NCBI GenBank assembly: GCA_023384575.1
Contig: JAHDVP010000049.1
Location: forward strand, 5,112-37,379
Source of the DNA: Acidobacteriota bacterium
GTDB lineage: Bacteria > Acidobacteriota > Vicinamibacteria > Vicinamibacterales > JAFNAJ01
Direction of reading: 5' to 3'
Length of the DNA: 32,268 nucleotides
The number at the start of each line of letters is the position of its first letter. Position 1 is the stretch's first letter. Below are positions 1 through 7,494 of this stretch, one piece after another. Below the pieces are notes generated by a model, which did not search any database, was not told where the DNA came from, and was given only the letters and a program-made list of their open reading frames with translations. Made by a program: the position numbers and the translations under genes.

Positions 1-46
1 CGCCCAGACGCGCCGGAGAGGCGTAGGATGGAACGTGGAGGACATC

Positions 47-970
47 ATGTCGCGACACTGCACGCTCGCTGTGACAGTGGTGCTGCTGGCGACACCTTCA
101 CTCGGTCGCGCGCAGCCACTCCAGTCCTTCCAGGACCTGGCCCTCCGCGTCAATCTCCACGACGAACTTCGAATCGAGGCTCCCTCGGGCGCGACGACCA
201 GCGGACGCCTGACGAGCCTCGGCCCCGAAGAACTCGTCGTGGCCACATCCGACGGCGAGCGGCGCCTGTCGGGTGCGATGGTGGGCAAGGTATCCATCCG
301 ACGACGGGCCCTGAGGACGGGCGTGCTCGTCGGGGCGGGTATCGGCGCGATTGCTGGCGCGCTCGCCGGGTGCACGGGCGAAGACCGGGAAGAGTGCGCC
401 GACGCTCCGCTCCTGCTCGGCGGGCTCGGCGCAGCGGCCGGAGCGGCGGTCGGCGCGCTCATGCCGCGGACCACCGTCGTCTACGTCGCCCCGTCAGCCT
501 CCACGGCCCCGGGGGCTGCGCCGAGGCGGCCCGGGCCCCTCGACGCGATCGGCCTCCACGCCAACCTCGGCGATCGGATTCGTGTCACGGACCGTTCGGG
601 AGCCCGTCACGCAGGCCGCCTCACCGGTCTCACCGGTGACACCCTGACGCTGGAGGGCGAGGCCGGCGAACGACGCTTCACCCATGAGCAGGTGCAGCAG
701 GTCGCCCTGCGAGGCCCAGCGATGGGCCTCGGCGCGCTCGTGGGGGCGGGGACGTTCGCCGCTGCGGCGCTGGCCTCCTCGTCGTGCCGGGACAACCCAG
801 ACTGTCAGCCGCTGGCCGTGGCGGCCGTGGGCGCCGGGGTCGGGGTGGCGGTCGGTGCGCTCGTTCCGCGGATGCGGCCGGTGTACCGCGCGGAGGAGCC
901 GCCGCACGCGTCGATCCGGCCGGCGTTTTCGCGCGGCGCCGTTGGTGTGCGGGCCATTGTCCGGTGGTAA
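47..970 (+). CDS. Exported protein with internally duplicated domain
   Basis: Unrecognised protein of 307 residues. ATG 47 is chosen because GGAGG lies just upstream and a signal peptide follows directly (hydrophobic core VTVVLLATPSLGRAQP). The mature part is two copies of one unit. Each begins with a polar, probably beta-rich stretch (LHDELRIEAPSG in the first, LHANLGDRIRVTDRSG in the second), continues with a GRLT segment, and ends in a Gly/Ala-rich hydrophobic hairpin carrying two Cys (CTGEDREEC in the first, CRDNPDC in the second) and closing with GAL(M/V)PR. The Gly/Ala segments resemble glycine-zipper membrane segments, and the paired cysteines could form a disulphide outside the cytoplasm. 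Envelope location is inferred; function is unknown. An in-frame GTG at 35 is a less likely start because it overlaps the Shine-Dalgarno. Confidence 0.8.
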   Translation: MSRHCTLAVTVVLLATPSLGRAQPLQSFQDLALRVNLHDELRIEAPSGATTSGRLTSLGPEELVVATSDGERRLSGAMVGKVSIRRRALRTGVLVGAGIGAIAGALAGCTGEDREECADAPLLLGGLGAAAGAAVGALMPRTTVVYVAPSASTAPGAAPRRPGPLDAIGLHANLGDRIRVTDRSGARHAGRLTGLTGDTLTLEGEAGERRFTHEQVQQVALRGPAMGLGALVGAGTFAAAALASSSCRDNPDCQPLAVAAVGAGVGVAVGALVPRMRPVYRAEEPPHASIRPAFSRGAVGVRAIVRW

Positions 971-1044
971 GGGTGGCGCCTGCGCGTTCGATCGCCTCGC
1001 GCACGGCCTGATACGCTACCGATCGACGTGAACAGGGAGGTCCG

Positions 1045-2601
1045 ATGCGCAAGGCGGTGATGGTCGTCGTGGCGTGGATGATGCTCGGCGCGGGTGGGCG
1101 GTTCGCGACCGCGCAGCCGACGGCCGTGGAGACGCGCGATGCGGTGCGAGCGTACCGCCTCGCCAACGAACCGGCCATCCTGGCCGAACTCCGGGCGCTG
1201 CTCGCGATTCCCAACGTGGCGTCGGACGCGCCGAACATCGCCCGCAACGCGGCCGCGCTCGAGGCGATGCTGGAGAAGCGTGGTTTCGAGACACGGCTCC
1301 TGACGCTCGACGGCGCGCCGCCCGCCGTCTTCGGCGAACTGCGGCAGCCGGGCGCGACCCGCACGATCGTCTTCTACGCGCACTACGACGGCCAGCCCGT
1401 CGATCCGAGCCAGTGGGCGAGCCCCCCGTGGACGCCCACCGTCCGCGATCGCCCGATCGAAGAGGGCGGCCGCGAGGTCCCGTGGGAGACGCTCACGTCG
1501 AGCGTTCCCGGCGAATACCGGATCTACGCGCGTTCGGCGTCCGACGACAAGTCGCCGGCTGTCGCCTTGCTCGCCGGGCTCGACGCCCTGCGCGCATCGA
1601 ACATCCCGCTGTCGGTGAACCTCAAGGTCTTCCTCGAAGGCGAAGAGGAGGCGGGGTCGCCGCACCTCGAGCGCATGCTCACGACGTATCGCGAGGTGCT
1701 CGATGCCGACGTCTGGATTCTCGGCGACGGGCCCGTCCACCAGTCGCGCACGATGCTCGTGTCGTTCGGCGTGCGCGGGGTCATCGGTCTCGAGATGGCC
1801 CTCTACGGTCCGCTCCGCGCGCTGCACAGCGGGCACTATGGGAACTGGGCGCCGAACCCCGCGGCCGAGCTCGCCACCCTGCTCGCGTCGATGCGGGACA
1901 GCGACGGTCGCATCCTGGTCGACGGCTTCGCGGCGGCGGTCCGTCCGCTGTCTGGGCTCGAGCAGCAGGCGGTGCGCGAGATTCCCGATGCGGATGCCGA
2001 CCTGAGGCGCGAGCTGGCGCTGGGACGCACCGAGACCGTGCGCGAGCGGCTGGCCGACAGCATCACGGTGCCGGCGATGAACGTGCGCGGCATTCGCAGC
2101 GGCGCGGTGGGTGCGCAGGCGGCCAACGCGATCCCCGTCGACGCCCAGGCCTCGATCGACTTCCGCCTGGTGCCCGACGTGACGCCAGAGAAGGTGGTGG
2201 AGTTCGTCGAGGCCCACCTGCGGGCGCGAGGCTACCATGTCGTCTACGCCGCACCGGCCGCCGAGACGCGACGCGCGCATCCGCGGCTGGTTCACCTCGA
2301 CTGGGAAGCGGGCTACCCGGGGCACCGCACGCCGATGGACCTGCCGGTGTCGCGCGCGGTGGTGGAGATTGTCGAGCAGGTGTCCGGCGGGCCGATCGTG
2401 AGGGTGCCGAACATGGGCGGCAGCCTGCCACTGTACCTGTTCGACCGGGTGCTCGGCACGCCGCTCATCACCGTGCCCATCGTCAACCACGACAACAGCC
2501 AGCACGCGGCGAACGAGAACCTGCGGGTCCAGAACCTCTGGGACGGGATCGAGGTCTACGCGGCGCTGCTCGCGCGGCTGGGTCTCGAGTGGAGGGAGTG
2601 A
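1045..2601 (+). CDS. Secreted M20-family dipeptidase-like metallopeptidase
   Basis: Probable zinc-dependent M20 peptidase (carnosinase/PepV-like group), 518 residues, that hydrolyses dipeptides or N-acyl amino acids outside the cytoplasm. It has an N-terminal signal peptide (hydrophobic core AVMVVVAWMMLGAG, then ATAQP). Family landmarks are in order: first metal site FYAHYDGQPVD (His113, Asp115), bridging Asp in SASDDKSP, catalytic glutamates in EGEEEAGSP, a further ligand in ILGDGP, the dimerisation domain, and the C-terminal His in HDNSQHAANEN. The full set suggests an active enzyme. GGGAGG precedes the ATG. The gene converges on the ABC transporter gene with a 62-base gap. Family is confident; substrate cannot be read from the sequence. 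Confidence 0.93.
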   Translation: MRKAVMVVVAWMMLGAGGRFATAQPTAVETRDAVRAYRLANEPAILAELRALLAIPNVASDAPNIARNAAALEAMLEKRGFETRLLTLDGAPPAVFGELRQPGATRTIVFYAHYDGQPVDPSQWASPPWTPTVRDRPIEEGGREVPWETLTSSVPGEYRIYARSASDDKSPAVALLAGLDALRASNIPLSVNLKVFLEGEEEAGSPHLERMLTTYREVLDADVWILGDGPVHQSRTMLVSFGVRGVIGLEMALYGPLRALHSGHYGNWAPNPAAELATLLASMRDSDGRILVDGFAAAVRPLSGLEQQAVREIPDADADLRRELALGRTETVRERLADSITVPAMNVRGIRSGAVGAQAANAIPVDAQASIDFRLVPDVTPEKVVEFVEAHLRARGYHVVYAAPAAETRRAHPRLVHLDWEAGYPGHRTPMDLPVSRAVVEIVEQVSGGPIVRVPNMGGSLPLYLFDRVLGTPLITVPIVNHDNSQHAANENLRVQNLWDGIEVYAALLARLGLEWRE

Positions 2602-2663
2602 TCCCAGCTGACCCACAGCTGCCCCGAGGTGACAAGCCGGCTGGCGGCTGGCGACTGGCGGCA

Positions 2664-4373
2664 TCAATACGCGTGAGATCCGCTCCAAGGCGGGAGCGTT
2701 CCCGCTGTCGCGTGCAGGCGCCCGTCTTCGAGGGCGAACACCTGGTCGGCGACCTTCACCGCGCGGATGTCGTGGGTGACGAGCAGCACCGCCGGCGCCG
2801 ACGCGTGATGCACGATCCGATCGAGCACGGCAGCCGTCTGCTCTGGCGACAGGTGATTGGTCGGCTCGTCGAGCAGGAGCAGGCGCGGCTCGCGCATGAG
2901 AGCCCGGGCGATGGCCAGGCGCTGCCGCTGCCCGCCCGACAGGCCCGAGCCGTCATCGCCAACCCGTGTTGCGAGGCCGTCGCGCAGATCGTCGACCAGG
3001 TGAGCGGCTCCGGTCCGGGCGAGCAGGTCTGCGAACTCGGCCGACGTTGGGCCGACCGGCAGGCCGAAGGCGAGGTTCTCGGCGGCGGTCCCGGCGAAGA
3101 CGAGCGGCTGCTGGGGCACGTGGCCGATCGAGGTCCTGAGCGCGTGCAGGTCGAGCACGTCGTAGGGCACGCCCTCGGCGAGCAGGCGCCCGAAGGTCGG
3201 GCGGTACCACCCCAGGATGAGCCGCAGCAGCGTCGTCTTGCCCGCACCGTTGCCGCCGACGAGGGCCACGATCCGGCCGGGCGCCGTGCTGAGCGTGACA
3301 CCCTCGAACACGCGGCCGCTCCCGTAATCGAAACCGACCTGCTCCAGCACGATGTGGCCGGCGAAGTCGACGCGCGTCGTTCCGGTGTAGGGTGTGGGCG
3401 CCTCGAGGCGAGCGAGCGCGTCGAGGCGGCCGAGGGCCGTCCATCCTTCGATCACGTTCGGCAGGGAGACCGAGATCGCGTGCATCGAGGCCCGCGCGAC
3501 GGCGAGCGCGGCGTAGAAGGCGAGCAGCTGCCCCCCGCTCATCCGGCCCGCGATCACCGCGCTGCCGCCGACGACGAGCACCGCCACGCCGGCAACGACG
3601 AGCAGCGTGCGGGGCAGGGCGGTGAACACGCCGGCCCAGTGCACGACTTCCTGACCCGAGGCGGCCGCACTGTCGACGATCCGCTCGTCGACCCGCGTCT
3701 CGCGATCGTCGAGGGCGTCGGAGCGAACGAGGTCGGCATAGCGGACACGGAAGAGGATGCGCTGGCTGAACGCCGCGAACCGGTCGTGGTGGGCCCGCGC
3801 GACGTGAAGGTGTCGCCGGGCCGCCCAGCGGCCAGCGACGAGCACCGGCGCCAGGCACGCCACCGCCACCAGGAACAGCCACAGGTCGACGAAGGCCAGC
3901 ACGAGCGTCAAGCCCGCGAGCAGGACGGCCGCCGGAACGATCTGCAGCAGGGTCTGGCTGAGCATCCCGTCGACCCGCTCGCTGTCGTGCACGAGCCGAT
4001 CGTGGAGCGTCGACGTTTCGAGCCGATCGAAGAAGGCGCGCGGGCGGCTCAGCACGTCACCCGCCAGGTCCCGCCGCAGACCCGCGACGATGCGCTTCGC
4101 GGCTCGCGAACCACTCCGGCGCGCGATGAGCAGGCAGCCCTCGCTGAGCCCCTGCAAGGCCAGGATGGCCGCGGCGACGACGAACAGACGCGTGCGGTCG
4201 GCGGCGGGCAGCGCCGCATCGAACGCATGCTGGACGAGCAGCGGCAGCGGGAGCAGGGCCACGCTCTGCAGCGTGCCGAACACGAGCGACACCAGGAGCA
4301 CCAGGCGCTCGGACGGCAGGTGTCTCCCCAGCATGGCGAGTCGGGAGCGGCGGGCGGACACCCGGCGTTTCAT
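2664..4373 (-). CDS. ABC exporter half-transporter (fused permease and ATPase)
   Basis: Inner-membrane ABC exporter of 569 residues. The N-terminal ~310 residues form the transmembrane domain; the C-terminal ~230 are the nucleotide-binding domain. ATPase motifs are intact: Walker A GGNGAGKTT, Q-loop VPQQPLVFAGT, signature LSGGQRQRLAIARAL, Walker B RLLLLDEPTNHL, and switch His in VTHD. As a half-transporter it should dimerise. It is a single gene divergent from the SDR/DUF2867 gene (74-base gap), so no neighbour reveals its substrate. No Shine-Dalgarno is seen; a TATCCT hexamer ends 8 bases before the ATG, so the mRNA may be almost leaderless. Class is certain; cargo is unknown. Confidence 0.93.
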   Translation of the reverse strand: MKRRVSARRSRLAMLGRHLPSERLVLLVSLVFGTLQSVALLPLPLLVQHAFDAALPAADRTRLFVVAAAILALQGLSEGCLLIARRSGSRAAKRIVAGLRRDLAGDVLSRPRAFFDRLETSTLHDRLVHDSERVDGMLSQTLLQIVPAAVLLAGLTLVLAFVDLWLFLVAVACLAPVLVAGRWAARRHLHVARAHHDRFAAFSQRILFRVRYADLVRSDALDDRETRVDERIVDSAAASGQEVVHWAGVFTALPRTLLVVAGVAVLVVGGSAVIAGRMSGGQLLAFYAALAVARASMHAISVSLPNVIEGWTALGRLDALARLEAPTPYTGTTRVDFAGHIVLEQVGFDYGSGRVFEGVTLSTAPGRIVALVGGNGAGKTTLLRLILGWYRPTFGRLLAEGVPYDVLDLHALRTSIGHVPQQPLVFAGTAAENLAFGLPVGPTSAEFADLLARTGAAHLVDDLRDGLATRVGDDGSGLSGGQRQRLAIARALMREPRLLLLDEPTNHLSPEQTAAVLDRIVHHASAPAVLLVTHDIRAVKVADQVFALEDGRLHATAGTLPPWSGSHAY

Positions 4374-4381
4374 CGTGCATC

Positions 4382-4387
4382 AGGATA
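4382..4387 (-). promoter_or_regulatory. Candidate -10 for the ABC exporter (near-leaderless)
   Basis: TATCCT on the minus strand lies 8 bases before the ATG at 4373. A poor -35 (TTCGTG, 4406-4411) sits 18 bases upstream. If used, transcription would start within a few bases of the start codon, which would fit the missing Shine-Dalgarno. Confidence 0.3.
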
Positions 4388-4447
4388 CTCGGGCCGCCGC
4401 CTCGTCACGAACCCACGAGGGATCGGCCGGCCCCGGCCGAGCGTCAG

Positions 4448-5938
4448 ATGAGCGTGACCCGACGCGTCGTCGTGACCGGAGCGACTGGCTACATCGGGGC
4501 GAGGCTCGTACCTCGCCTGCTCGAGGGCGGCTATCAGGTCCGGTGCCTCGTGCGCGATGCGCGGAAGCTCACCGGCCGGCCCTGGGCGGGCGAGCCCGGG
4601 GTCGAGGTGGTCGAAGACGACCTCACCGACGAGCAGCGGCTGGCCGCGTCGCTCGGCGGCGCCGGGGCGGCCTACTATCTGGTGCACGCGATGGTGTCCG
4701 CGGGCTCGGACTACGCCCGCGAGGATCGCCTCATGGCCGGGCGCTTCGCGCGCGCCGCCGCACGCGCGGGCCTCGGGCGCATCGTCTACCTTGGTGGCCT
4801 TGGTGAAACCGGTGCCGGCCTCAGCGAACACCTGGCCTCGCGGCGCGAGGTGGAGGACGTGCTGGCCTCCGGCCCCGTGCCCGTCACCGTGCTGCGGGCG
4901 GCGATGGTCATCGGCTCGGGCTCCGCGTCGTTCGAGATTCTGCGATATCTCGTGGAGCGGCTGCCCGTGATGGTGACGCCTCGCTGGGTCCGTACCCCCT
5001 GCCAGCCCATCGCGGTCCGCAACGTCCTGCACTACCTCGTCGCCTGCCTCGACGAGCCAGCGACGGTCGGTAGACGGCTCGACATCGGGGGCGCCGACGT
5101 GGTGACCTATCTCGATCTCATGCGCGTCATGGCGGAAGAGCGCCGTTTGCCCCGCCGGGTCGTCATCCCGTTGCCCGTGCTGACGCCTCGCCTCAGCGCG
5201 TTGTGGATTCACCTGGTCACACCGCTTTCGCGCGACATCGCCGCACCGCTGGCCGAGGGGTTGCGGAACCCGGTCGTCTGTCGGGACGACGAGGCCGTGC
5301 GCCTGATGCCGCAGCGCCTGCTCGGCGTTCGCGAGGCCATCCGCTCGGCGCTCGACCGCGTCGAGCACCACGACGTCGAGTCGATGTGGTCGGGCGCGGG
5401 GCGGGTGCCCGGCGATCCCGACTGGTCGGGCGGGAAGGTGTTCGTCGATCGCCGACACATCGACGTGGCTGCGCCGGCGGACGCGGTGTTCCGGGCCGTC
5501 TGCCGCGTGGGCGGGACGCACGGCTGGTATGCCGCCAACTGGCTCTGGCAGGTGCGCGGCTGGCTCGACCGGCTGGTGGGCGGACCGGGCCTTCGGCGCG
5601 GAAGGCTCAATCCCGATCGCGTGGCGTACGGGGAAGCCATCGACTTCTGGCGCGTCGTCGGCATCGAGCCCGACCGGCGCCTCGCGTTGCGCGCCGAGAT
5701 GCGGTTGCCCGGCGATGCCCTGCTCGAGTTTCTCGTCGAAGCCGATGCCGCATCGCCGACCCGCAGCCGTCTCGTCCAGGTGGCGACGTTTCGGCCGAAA
5801 GGCCTCTTCGGCCTCGTCTACTGGTATGGGGTGCTTCCGCTCCACGGGGTGGTGTTTCGCGGGATGCTGCGCGGCATTCGCGACGCGGCCGAGGCCGGCG
5901 CGACATCCGTCTCGGGCGCTCGCCCGGCCCCGAGCTGA
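4448..5938 (+). CDS. NAD(P)-binding SDR protein with C-terminal DUF2867 domain
   Basis: Protein of 496 residues with two domains. Residues ~1-310 are an atypical short-chain dehydrogenase/epimerase-like Rossmann fold, with the dinucleotide motif TGATGYIG near the N-terminus and a YYLVHAM segment typical of NmrA/complex-I-subunit-like SDRs. Residues ~330-485 resemble DUF2867, with a WYAANWLWQVRGWLDRLVGG segment. This two-domain arrangement recurs in bacteria, but its reaction is not established. No good Shine-Dalgarno precedes the ATG. The gene ends in a hairpin shared with the converging amidohydrolase gene. Probably cytoplasmic; no signal peptide is seen. Confidence 0.88.
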   Translation: MSVTRRVVVTGATGYIGARLVPRLLEGGYQVRCLVRDARKLTGRPWAGEPGVEVVEDDLTDEQRLAASLGGAGAAYYLVHAMVSAGSDYAREDRLMAGRFARAAARAGLGRIVYLGGLGETGAGLSEHLASRREVEDVLASGPVPVTVLRAAMVIGSGSASFEILRYLVERLPVMVTPRWVRTPCQPIAVRNVLHYLVACLDEPATVGRRLDIGGADVVTYLDLMRVMAEERRLPRRVVIPLPVLTPRLSALWIHLVTPLSRDIAAPLAEGLRNPVVCRDDEAVRLMPQRLLGVREAIRSALDRVEHHDVESMWSGAGRVPGDPDWSGGKVFVDRRHIDVAAPADAVFRAVCRVGGTHGWYAANWLWQVRGWLDRLVGGPGLRRGRLNPDRVAYGEAIDFWRVVGIEPDRRLALRAEMRLPGDALLEFLVEADAASPTRSRLVQVATFRPKGLFGLVYWYGVLPLHGVVFRGMLRGIRDAAEAGATSVSGARPAPS

Positions 5939-5957
5939 GAGAGCCCGGCGGGCTCTC
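5939..5957. terminator. Hairpin between converging stop codons
   Basis: GAGAGCCC, loop GGC, GGGCTCTC is a perfect 8-bp stem. It begins at the base after the plus-strand stop codon (5936-5938) and overlaps the minus-strand gene's stop (5956-5958). There is no T-run on either side, so it is a probable bidirectional terminator or mRNA 3'-end protector rather than a classic intrinsic terminator. Confidence 0.55.
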
Positions 5958-7335
5958 AGCGCCACGACAGGTGATCGTACCGCGCGCCGTCCTTCATGAT
6001 GAAGCGGACGCGCCGGACCGCGGTGATGTCGTCGATCGGGTTCCCGGCGACCGAGATCAGGTCGGCGAGCTTGCCGGCCTCGATCGTGCCGAGGTGGTCG
6101 CCGTACCCGATGAGTCGCGCGGCGGTGCTGGTGACGGTGCGCAGCGCATCGATCGGCGGGATGCCCGCCTCGACGAGGAACTCCACCTGGAGGGCGAGGA
6201 CGCCGTAGAAGCCATCCGAGCCCAGACTGAAGGGCAGGCCGGCCTTCCACGCGTGCAGATACTGGCGCTGCACGGTCTTCACGGCCTGGAACATGTCGCG
6301 TCCTGCGCGTCCGGGCTCGTTGTCCTCGTAGGGCCGGTCGACCGTCTCCTGTTCCGGGTGCGCGGCGCGGTAGGCGGCGAACTCCCGTGCCAGATGGTTC
6401 ATCCACTCCTCGGCGCCCGCGACACCCGTGTCCATCGTGCGCCAGGTGGCCGGCGTCGGACGCCAGCCGATGTAGACGTGCGGCGTCAGGCTCGCGGACA
6501 CGCCGCGTTCGATCATCCGCGCGACGAGGTCCTCGGTGAGCGGCCGCGCGTGTTCGATGTTGTCGACACCCGCGTCGATCGCCGCACGCATGGCCGACCC
6601 CCATCGTCCGGTGGCGTGCATCGTCACCTTGAGTCCGAGGCGGTGCGCCTCGTCGACCGCGGCGCGAATGTCCTCGAGGGCCATCTGGCCCGACTCCGGT
6701 GTGGCGTCGAGATGCGTGAGCTTGATCCACTCCACGCCGCGGGCGAAGTTGCGCCGTACGGCGCGGCGAATGGCCTCGGGACCGTCGACGCCGTCGGCGC
6801 CGGCATTGTGCGCTCCGGTGTTGGTGATGTGCGGACCTGAGGCGACGATGCGCGGGCCCACCTGGCGACCGTCACGGATGGCCTCGCGCAGGAGCACGTC
6901 GTTGAAGTTGGGCTCGCCCGCCTGTCGGACGGTGGTCACTCCGAGGAGGAGCTGGACTCGCGCGGTCCGGATCACCGTGAGCATCTGCTCGTTGGGGGGC
7001 GCCTCACGCTGCGCCTGGAGGCCCAGCACTCCGCCCGGGGCGTAGCGCAGCACGAAGTGCGAGTGCGTGTCGATGAAGCCCGGCAGAAGGGTCTGGCCCG
7101 GCAGGTCGACGACCTCCGCTCCCGCCGGGACGCCGACCGACTCACGTGGGCCAACCTGCGCGATTCGTTGTCCTCGCACGAGCACGGCCATCTCGGGCTG
7201 CGGGGCCGAACCGGTGGCGTCGATCAGCCACTCCGGCCGGATGACCAGGGTACGGTCTGCCGGCTGGGCGGCGGCGCCCGCTACCAGGGTGAGCGCGGAC
7301 AGGGCGACCAGACCCAGGCGATCGCGGTTGGACAT
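5956..7335 (-). CDS. Secreted amidohydrolase-superfamily enzyme
   Basis: Metal-dependent hydrolase of 459 residues, of the imidazolonepropionase/Xaa-Pro-dipeptidase-like amidohydrolase group. An N-terminal signal peptide (LGLVALSALTLVAGAAAQP) implies export. The usual landmarks are present: LPGFIDTHSHF with the first HxH metal site, Lys in WIKLTH (candidate carboxylated or bridging Lys), His in VTMHATG, His in DNIEHA, and the late Asp in LGSDGF. The C-terminal part has the small beta-sandwich signature AARLIGYGDHLGTIEAGKLADL. Such secreted enzymes usually act on dipeptides or cyclic amides; the substrate cannot be assigned. The gene is divergent from the gamma-glutamyltransferase-like gene, perhaps under shared control. 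No Shine-Dalgarno is visible. Confidence 0.92.
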   Translation of the reverse strand: MSNRDRLGLVALSALTLVAGAAAQPADRTLVIRPEWLIDATGSAPQPEMAVLVRGQRIAQVGPRESVGVPAGAEVVDLPGQTLLPGFIDTHSHFVLRYAPGGVLGLQAQREAPPNEQMLTVIRTARVQLLLGVTTVRQAGEPNFNDVLLREAIRDGRQVGPRIVASGPHITNTGAHNAGADGVDGPEAIRRAVRRNFARGVEWIKLTHLDATPESGQMALEDIRAAVDEAHRLGLKVTMHATGRWGSAMRAAIDAGVDNIEHARPLTEDLVARMIERGVSASLTPHVYIGWRPTPATWRTMDTGVAGAEEWMNHLAREFAAYRAAHPEQETVDRPYEDNEPGRAGRDMFQAVKTVQRQYLHAWKAGLPFSLGSDGFYGVLALQVEFLVEAGIPPIDALRTVTSTAARLIGYGDHLGTIEAGKLADLISVAGNPIDDITAVRRVRFIMKDGARYDHLSWR

Positions 7336-7343
7336 GATGCGGC

Positions 7344-7372
7344 AGTATAGGCACGCACTTCCTTGAATTCAA
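7344..7372 (-). promoter_or_regulatory. Sigma70-type promoter of the amidohydrolase gene
   Basis: Minus strand: TTGAAT (7367-7372), 17-base spacer, TATACT (7344-7349). Both hexamers and the spacing fit a housekeeping promoter. The -10 ends only 8 bases before the ATG at 7335, so the transcript would be leaderless or nearly so. Confidence 0.6.
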
Positions 7373-7385
7373 CCGGGTGGTTGAA
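7368..7385. promoter_or_regulatory. Operator-like dyad between divergent genes
   Basis: TTCAACC-GGGT-GGTTGAA is a perfect 7-bp inverted repeat. It overlaps the -35 of the amidohydrolase promoter and lies six bases upstream of the -35 of the ggt-like promoter. That position suits a repressor acting on both genes. No regulator gene is nearby. Confidence 0.5.
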
Positions 7386-7391
7386 CGCCGA

Positions 7392-7420
7392 TTGACACCC
7401 TGGCACCCTTTCGCTAGGGT
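7392..7420 (+). promoter_or_regulatory. Sigma70-type promoter of the gamma-glutamyltransferase-like gene
   Basis: TTGACA (7392-7397), 17-base spacer, TAGGGT (7415-7420). The -35 is a perfect consensus. The start codon at 7495 leaves a 5' leader of about 67 bases. Confidence 0.6.
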
Positions 7421-7494
7421 GGACGCATACTGACAGGGCTGTCTTCCCCCGTCTGGCGTAGGGATTCGACCACCCGTTCGAACTGGAGGCCGTT

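Noticed and set aside
2602-2663. CTGGCG-rich short repeats between the M20 peptidase and ABC genes
   Set aside because: Only a few imperfect copies within 25 bases; compatible with GC-rich drift and too short to call an element.
1074-4451. A very long open plus-strand frame of 1125 codons
   Set aside because: It is an Arg/Gly/Ala-rich shadow that crosses the M20 peptidase (another frame) and the opposite-strand ABC transporter, both with complete family motifs.
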